Shown piece by piece: positions 57,334 through 64,000 of a DNA stretch of 64,000 nucleotides. The notes under the pieces are model-generated. The model did not search any database, was not told the DNA's origin, and saw nothing but the letters and a program-made list of their open reading frames with translations. The stretch's first letter is position 1, and every line of letters begins with the position of its first letter. The position numbers were made by a program, and so were the translations under genes. Source of the DNA: Thinopyrum elongatum (lineage: Eukaryota; Streptophyta; Magnoliopsida; Poales; Poaceae); contig CM022299.1 in assembly GCA_011799875.1 (NCBI GenBank), positions 208,946,070 through 209,010,069 of the forward strand, read 5' to 3'.

Positions 57334-59150
57334 TGTTGGAAATATGCCCTAGAGGCAATAATATTTTGTATTATTATATTTTCGTATTCATAATTAAGAG
57401 TTTATATTTCATGTTATAACTGTTATGATCCCGGAATATGCGATTCAGTGGAAAACTCATATGCACGTGTGAAATGATAAATGGATAAAATGAAGGTACC
57501 TAGTCTCGCCTCTAAGACTAGCTCAAGTGTTGTTGGTGATCATGTTTTCCGGATCTTAGGATATCGTTAAGTGTAATGATGATCCTAAAACAACATTGAG
57601 ATTATGACGTTGGAAGAACGATCATATTGAATCGACCCAAACTTGTTTGTTATGAATTGAGTTAATATCGTCTATATTCAATTATAATAATACGGAGTGT
57701 TAGCATGTGTTTTAGTTCCTCAGACCATGAGAGTGTCTCGGTCACTTCCTACCCGATGGTGGGATTTGGGGTTGCTCAAATGTCATCTGTAACAAGGTGA
57801 TCATCACGACAACTTTCAGGCTCACCGGAAAGTTTGACAAGTGACCGGACAGCTCGAGAGTGGGATTTTCTCCTCCGACGATGGAGAGATATTCTTAGGG
57901 CCCTCTTGGTGTGACGGCATCCATCATTGTCTCGCCAGACACAGGTGACTACGTCACGGGGATGCCGAAACACGTTAACGAGAAAGAAGAACAAAACCGG
58001 TAACGGGAGCAACGGTATAGTGAGCATGGTGATGACTCAGGAGGATACCAATGCATACCAGATTTTGTAAAGTATCGCAAAGCAAAGGGAACATCGCATG
58101 ATAACCAAAGGTTCACTCGAATATCATTCGTGTAATCATAGGGACCAATATGGATGTCCACGGTTCCGCTATTGGTCATTGAACGAAGGAGTTTCGTTCA
58201 TGTCTATGGTTACCGAACCTACGGGGTCACAAGCTTAAGGTAATCATGATATGCTGAGTGTTAGTAGGACGGGAGTGATGAGAATATATTTGTGGAATTG
58301 TTTCATTAATATCCGGAATAGTTCCGAGAGGTTCCGGAAGCGTTTCGAGGTCACCGGAAGGGTTTCGGTGAATATCGGGTAACACCAGGTATTACCGATT
58401 AATATATATATAGGTGGAAAATGTTTTCAGAGATGTTAAATTATATATATTATGCTCTGAAAATTTTTAGAACAAAAATATATTTAATTTAATATCAACG
58501 GGCCAAATAAGGCCAAGAGGTGGAGAAGGAGTTGGGCCACAAGGGCCCAACAAGGGAGGTGCCCCCCTTTCCTAAAGGGGGGGCCGAATCCTACTTGGAG
58601 GGGGAGTCCTACTCCCCCTCCCTTGGCCGGTGACCCAAGGGGGCTCTTTCCCCCTTGGTGGCAGCCCCTCTTCCCCCCTAATCCTATATATACTAGAGGA
58701 TTTCCACCCTATGGAGACACAAGTTTTGGGAGCCTCCTCTATTTGATCTAGTTCTAGTTCTAGTCTGTCCTAGACTAATTAGAGCTAGCCCTAGCCACCT
58801 ATAATCCTAATAATTATAAGCCCTATGTGGTTCTAATCTCCTCCCTCTAATTCTCCGTCAACGATTAGCTTTGGACGGCGAAGCGCTGCCGGATCATGAA
58901 GACCGTACGCTTGCAACCAAGTAGAGAGGCCGTGCTTTCGGTCTTCAGTTCGAGGGATCGTTCGAAGGTGGTTCACGGGATCGTCATCAACATTCGAGGG
59001 ACTTCAATTACGATCTACACCGACTCGTCTACTTCCGCTGCACTCCGGAGTCAGTAATGATCGTTGATCACAACCCGTTATGCATCTTCATATTGTTCTT
59101 GGGTGATCATAGATGCGAATTTTTTTTGTTTTCTACTATGTTTCCCAACA
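57334..59150 (+). repeat. Angela 3' LTR
   Basis: It is 1817 bp, uninterrupted, preceded by the polypurine-type tract gcaagtgggagac and starting TGTTGGAAATATGCCC. It ends tttcccaaca. TATA-like words are at about 58683-58693. It serves as the empty-site reference for the solo LTR in the 5' copy. Confidence 0.93.
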
Positions 59151-59155
59151 CCGTC

Positions 59156-59400
59156 ACGCCCTAGGACTCCTCTCCCCGATCTCTCCCTCCCGCCGCTGCC
59201 CGAGTTCATGCCGGCGAAGCCCGGGTTGTGGGCTGTGACGGCGGCGGCGGGTCTTCTCCCTCGCGCGCGGTGGCGACATGGTCACTCCTGTGCGGCGGGA
59301 TCCTAGCGGAGGATGTGGTGGCGGCGGCGGCGGGATCCCAGCGGAGGATGGGGTGGCGGCGGCAGCGACAGTGGCGGCGCGGTCTCCGGCGGCGGAGGCG
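59156..59400. other. GC-rich fragment between Angela and the Athila-like LTR
   Basis: About 245 bp, very GC-rich, with ggcggc runs and a repeated phrase ggcgggatcc.agcggaggatg (about 59295 and 59333). Both strands stay open in places because of composition. It could be a captured exon fragment or the second half of a DNA transposon cut by Angela; no protein family is recognisable. Confidence 0.35.
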
Positions 59401-61067
59401 TGATACGACTCCAACGTATCTATAATTTATGAAGTATTCATGCCATCTTTACAACAATTTAATATGGTTTTGATATGATTTGAATAGAACTAATCAGGAC
59501 TGACGCTGTTTTTAGCAGAACTACCGTGGTGTTGTTTTTTGTGCAGAAATGAAAGTTCTCCAAATGTGCTGAAACTTTTTGACATTTTTTTTGGAACAAA
59601 AGAGGCACTAGAAGTTTCGTGGGGGGCCAGAAGGTGAAGGAGGTGGCCACCCTCCACCAGGGCACGCCAGGGGCCTTGCCCATGTGTTGGTGGAGGGTGG
59701 GCCCCTCGAATCCCATCTTCACGTGAAACCGACGCCAAAAAATCCTATAAATACAGAAACCCCCAGAAATAGCCCTAGATCAGAAGTTCGGCCGCCGCGA
59801 GCCTCTGTAGCCACGAAAAACCAATCTAGACCCTGTTCCGGCACCTTGCGGGAGGTGGAAATCATCACCGGTGGCCATCTTCATCATCCCGGCGGCCACC
59901 ATGATGAGGAGGGAGTAGTCCACCCTCGGGGCTGAGGGTTTGTACCAGTAGCTATGTGTTCAATCTCTCTCTCTCTCTCGTGTTCTTGAGTTGGCACGAT
60001 CTTGATGTATCGCGAGCTTTGTTAATATAGTTCGATCAGATGGTGTTTCTCCCTCTCTATCTTGTTGCGATGAATTGAGTTTTCCCTTTGAGATTTTGTT
60101 TTATCGGATTGAATACTTTTATGGATTTGAGAGAACTTGATGTATGTCTTGCTATGAATACCCGTGGTGACAATGGGGTATCATATTGATTCACTTGATA
60201 TATGTTTTGGCACTCAACTCGCGGATTCCCGAGGTGACATTGGGGTAATCTATGCATAGGGGTTGATGCATGTTTTCGTCCTTGTTTCTCTGGTAGAAAT
60301 CTTGGTGCACTCTTTGAGGTTCTTTGTGTTGGATTGAGTATTATGAATCTGAAATTGTTTGATGCATATCGTATAATCAACTCATGGATACTCGTGGTGA
60401 CATTGGAGTATCTAGGTGACATTAGAGTTGGTTGATGTGTATCATATGGTGTTATTTTAGTACGAACTCTTGGATAGATCCATAGGAAAGGATAACTTGG
60501 TGTTATTTTAGTACGAACTCTTGGATAGATCGATCGGAAAGAATAGCTTTGAGGTGGTTTCGTGCCCTACAAACAATTTCTTATTATGTTCTCCGCTAGA
60601 TAGGAACTTTGGAGTGATTCTTCATCGCACGTTGAGGGATGGTTATATGATCCAATTATATTAGTATTGTTGAGAGATTGCACTAGCGAAAGTACGGACC
60701 CTAGGCCTCATTTTCAAGCATTGCAATATTGTTCGGGCTCCATTTTATCAATTGCTACCTTGCTGTTTTTATTGTTCCTATTACAAAAATCAATATCTAC
60801 TATCATTACTATGCTTGTATCACCATCTCTTCGCCGAACTAGTGCACCTATACAATTTACCATTGTATTTGGTGTGTTGGGGACACAAGAGACTTTTTAT
60901 TATTTGGTTGCAGGGTTGTTTGAGAGAGACCATCTTCATCCTAGGCCTCCCACGGATTGATAAACCTTAGGTCATCCACTTGAGGGAAAATTGCTACTGT
61001 CCTACAAAACTCTGCGCTTGGAGGCCCAACACAAGTCTACAAGAATAAAGTTGCGTAGTAGACATCA
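59401..61067 (+). repeat. 5' LTR of the Athila-related element
   Basis: It starts TGATACGACTCCAACG and ends cgtagtagacatca. The first few hundred bases resemble the two solo LTRs (shared phrases atgatttgaat.gaact and ggactgacg.tgtttt), so the families are related. A (TC)n run lies at about 59968-59980. Confidence 0.8.
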
Positions 61068-61077
61068 AGCCCTTTTC

Positions 61078-61095
61078 CGGCGCTGTTGCTGGGGA
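61078..61095 (+). other. Primer-binding site, tRNA-Asp type
   Basis: cggcgctgttgctgggga matches the TGGCGCCGTTGCCGGGGA site used by Athila-type elements except at three positions, which are all T-to-C or C-to-T changes. It lies 10 bp past the LTR. Confidence 0.7.
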
Positions 61096-61192
61096 GGTGA
61101 GTGCTTGAAGGTATATCTTTAGATCTTGCAATTGAATCTTTTGGTTTCTTGTTTTATCACTAGTTTGGTTCGTAAAAGAAAACTACAAAAAA

Positions 61193-61929
61193 ATGGAATT
61201 GAGGTGGCCTCATATTATTCGTCTTTATCATGTCTTTCTTGAAAATGATGGAAAGGAAAATTATGCTCAATTGATAGAAGAAGAATTCAATAAAATATTT
61301 GGCATAAAATCTTTGAATGATGAGCATGACTGCAATGTTGCTATTATGAATTCTTTGAATATCCATGATGTTAATGATATGCAAAGCTACAAGCTTGGGG
61401 ATGCTATGTTTGATGAAGATGATATTTTTAGTCCCCCAAGTTTTGATGAGCAAATTTATTATGATGATTGCATACCTCCTATTTATGATGATTATATTGA
61501 TGAAAGTGGGTTTGGAAGAGTGTCAACTCTAGGTAATGATCCACTATTTTGGAGGGTGTTGAATCTTATTGTAATAATTATGAAAGTGGATTTGGAGAGG
61601 TCATGACTTTATTTAATGATGATTCCACTATCTTGGAAGAGGTTTCAATTGATTTTGACAATGAAGTTCCTATCTATGATGATTATGGTGATGACATGTA
61701 TGCTATACTGAATAATGATAACCATGAAACTTGTCATCATGATTTTAATTTTCAATCACATGATAGTTATTTTGTTGAATTTGCTCCCACCACTATTGAT
61801 GAGAATAAATTTGCTTATGTGGAGAGTGATAATTTTTTTATGCTTGTGGATAATGAAAAGAATGCTTTATGTGATAGCTATATTGTTGATTTCATTCATG
61901 ATTCTACTGAAAATTATTATGAGAGATGA
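61193..61929 (+). pseudogene. Acidic ORF of unknown function in the Athila-related element
   Basis: The frame opens at ATG 61193 (M-E-L-R-W-P) and continues after a single-base loss near 61545 in the next frame to TGA at 61929. The protein is strongly acidic (many D-D-Y, D-E-D-D and E-N-Y runs). A segment with E-S-G-F-G is used twice, near 61504 and 61580. There is no similarity I recognise to gag, pol or env. Such ORFs occur in related non-autonomous Triticeae elements; the role is unknown. Confidence 0.6.
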
Positions 61930-64000
61930 ACATATGCTTTTACATATCTCAATAGTCTCAAGTTTCCTCTATGTGTTGAAAGTTTTGAAGTATTGCTTGT
62001 TTTGCCTTCCTATGCTAGATGATTCTTGCTCCCATGAATTATTTGATCACAAAATCTCTATGCATAGGAAGTGTTTTAGGCTTAAATGTGCTAGTCATAT
62101 GCTTCATGATGCTCTCTTTGTGTTTCAATTCTAATCTTTTATGTGAGCATCATTGAAATCATCATGCCTAGCTAAAAAGGCATTAAAGAAAAGAGCTTGT
62201 TGGGAGACAACACAATAATTTTACCTAATTTTTTTGTGTGTTCACATGATTAGGCTACTTTATTAATCATTTTTTTATAGCTTTTGTTTCAATAAAGTAC
62301 CAAGTAAAGCCTTTGGGATAGTGTGGATGATAGTTGACTTGATTCTGTGCAAAAATAGAAACTTTTGTGCCCAGTAACAGAATTTTTAAAGATCACTGGC
62401 GTGTCAAGAAATTCTCAATTTTTTACAGTTTATGGGTATATAAGTTTTCTACGCTTTCCTAAGTTCTCAGAATTTTTGGAGTTACAGAAGTATGACCATA
62501 AATCAGATCTTTACAGACTGTTCTGTTTTTGACAGATTCTGTTTGCAATGCATAGTTTGCTTGCTTTATGGTTTTTATGGCTTATATTGCTTAATATAAA
62601 TTGTGGAAATTGTATATGACAGTAGGCATTATGTGGAAACAATTATGAATCTTATCTTAACAGTACCAAAGTGAATGATTTGTCTTTATCATACTAACCC
62701 ATCTCACGAAGTTCCGTTAAGTTTTGTGTGATTGAAGTTTTCAAGTTTTGGGTGAGATATCGATATGAGAAGAATAAGGAGTGACAAGACCCTAAGCTTG
62801 GGGATTTCCAAGGCACCCCAAGGTAATATTCAAGGAAGATCCAAGCAACTAAGCTTGGGGATGCCCCGAAAGGCATCCCCTCTTTTGTCTTCAACATTAT
62901 CGGTAACCTCACTTGGAGGTACATTTTTATTCGTCGCATGATATGTATTTTGCTTGGAGCGTAATTTTCTTTTACTAGTATTTGCTTGATGTTATTTAGA
63001 TAATGTTTTATATCTTTTAATTCAATAAAACTGTCAAGTATAGCCTTTGCCATGCTTATTTTGCAAGTCTATATGTTGCTATTTGAAAACAGAAAGATGC
63101 ACGCTAGTGCGTGAATTCTTGAGAAAAGTCAAATTGTGATAAAATGTTGAAATGTTTTGCACAATAATCTATGATAAATTTTCTACAGTATGGTAAATTT
63201 TCAGAATTTTTGGAGTTAGGGAAGTATGAGTATAATTGTACTCTTTATAGGCTATCCTGTTTAGACAGATTGCTGTTATGTTTGCATTGTTTGCATATGT
63301 TTGCTTGTTTAATGATTCTATTTGAGGATAGGAGTATTAAATATGCAGAGGCATTTAGTATGCAATGTTAGATAATAATTTTAGTGATTTTCTACAGTAG
63401 AGAATGATAAGGTTATTGCATTGATTCATACTAACTTTTCTCACGAGTTCTTGTTGAGTTTTGTGTGGATGAAGTTCAGAGGCATTTAGTATGCAATGTT
63501 AAATAATAATTTTAGTGATTTGCTACAGTAGAGAATGATAAGGTTATTGCATTGATTCATACTAACTTTTCTCACGAGTTCTTGTTGAGTTTTGTGTGGA
63601 TTAAGTTTTTAGGAAACCGTGATATAAAAGGAATTAAGGAGACACAAAAGCTCAAGCTTGGGGATGCCCAAGGCATCCCAATATAATATTTCAAGAAGTC
63701 TCAAGCATCTAAGCTTGGGGATGCCCCAGTAGGCATCCCACCTTTCTTCGTCATGGATTATCGGTTAGTATCGGTTGAGCCTAAGTTTTTGCTTCTTCAC
63801 ATGAGTTGTGCTATTCTTGGAATGTCATTTATTTTGTTTTGCTTGATGTTTAATAAAATACTTAGATCTGAAAGTTTCTAAATGAGAGAGAGTCCTCAAA
63901 TGGCTACCTATTTACTTAACTACTCGTTTGATCTTCACTTATATCTTTTTGGAGTAGTTTTGTCATTTACTGTCGTGCTTCACTTATATCCTAAGAGTAA
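61930..64000 (+). other. Non-coding repetitive tail of the Athila-related element
   Basis: No gene is supported. The words aagcttggggatgcccc and ggcatccc recur at about 62800, 62850, 63653 and 63710 as short inverted pairs. The surrounding 150-190-bp blocks (62693-62880 and 63559-63740) are diverged copies of each other. Confidence 0.6.
63346..63607 (+). repeat. Tandem duplication, 131-bp unit
   Basis: Two head-to-tail copies (63346-63476 and 63477-63607) start cagaggcatttagtatgc and differ by only a few substitutions, so the duplication is recent compared with the rest of the element. Confidence 0.93.

Larger units (their letters stand above)
35944..59150 (+). mobile_element. Angela/BARE1/WIS-like Copia element, near full length, host of nested insertions
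   Basis: Outer LTRs are at 35944-39153 (including a 1398-bp solo LTR) and 57334-59150. Removing the two insertions and their duplicated 5-mers leaves about 8.76 kb, with LTRs of about 1.8 kb and an internal region of about 5.1 kb, which fits this family. In the first 310 bp of the LTRs I count about 14 substitutions (4-5%). The flanking 5-mers acgcc (35939-35943) and ccgtc (59151-59155) do not match, though acgcc occurs at 59156-59160. Confidence 0.9.
59401..64000 (+). mobile_element. Athila-related, probably non-autonomous LTR element, cut by the window end
   Basis: An LTR (59401-61067) is followed by a primer-binding site of the Athila type and an internal region with one acidic ORF and long repetitive AT-rich tail. 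No gag, protease, RT or integrase is seen in the 2.9 kb of internal sequence available. The 3' LTR lies outside the window. Confidence 0.7.

Noticed and set aside
59154..59425. Overlapping GC-rich frames between Angela and the Athila-like LTR
   Set aside because: Caused by ggcggc runs; they extend into the LTR and have no recognisable domain.
60667..60970. 97-codon frame in the Athila-like LTR
   Set aside because: Located inside the LTR, hydrophobic and AT-driven, with overlapping alternatives in another frame.

Overview
This window looks like intergenic DNA from a large grass genome, most likely a Triticeae species (wheat, barley or Aegilops type). The evidence is the nested LTR-retrotransposons of recognisable Triticeae style (an Angela/BARE1/WIS-like Copia element with 1.8-kb LTRs, Tat-type and Tekay-type Gypsy elements, Athila-like LTRs), a CACTA transposon with its subterminal repeats, and a Stowaway-type MITE. 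I found no ordinary cellular gene, rRNA, tRNA or CRISPR array. Every coding stretch I can support belongs to a mobile element.

Layout. 1-2582: AT-rich DNA with a ~335-bp direct repeat and the hairpin-rich remnant of a CACTA end. 2583-4713: the truncated 3' end of an Angela-like element. 4714-6543: an unidentified transposon-like coding remnant split by an antisense solo LTR (4986-6388). 6544 to about 35.2 kb: a CACTA-type element whose minus-strand spliced gene is interrupted by two Tat-lineage Gypsy elements, element 1 (7199-17042, target duplication cccat) and element 2 (19903-33805, target duplication tcatc). 35944-59150: a near full-length Angela/BARE1-like Copia element with a solo LTR inside its 5' LTR (36350-37747), a Tekay/Del-type chromovirus (element 3, 41071-54113, target duplication acgcc) inside its body, and a MITE at 56702-56814. 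From 59401 past the window end: an Athila-related, apparently non-autonomous element with an acidic ORF of unknown function.

The most interesting content is the coding layout of elements 1 and 2. Each has a normal sense gag-pol with a second, archaeal-type RNase H, and facing it from the 3' side an antisense gene with its own TATA box. In element 2 I can assemble four exons whose splice sites keep frame across three introns of 76-97 bp, giving a 1253-codon protein: an N-terminal domain resembling the putative gypsy-type transposon (Transposase_28) family, an acidic/basic linker, an Ala/Glu-rich tract and a long coiled coil. Element 1 has an antisense gene of the same plan with different sequence. 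The CACTA gene can likewise be assembled in frame across element 2, including a 30-nt microexon and a duplicated exon.

All gag-pol copies are broken by a few stops and frameshifts, many compatible with C-to-T change. By-eye LTR differences suggest element 2 is youngest (about 1%), then element 1 (about 1.5%), with element 3 and the Angela host older (about 3-6%). All counts are by eye from parts of the sequence and should be recomputed.
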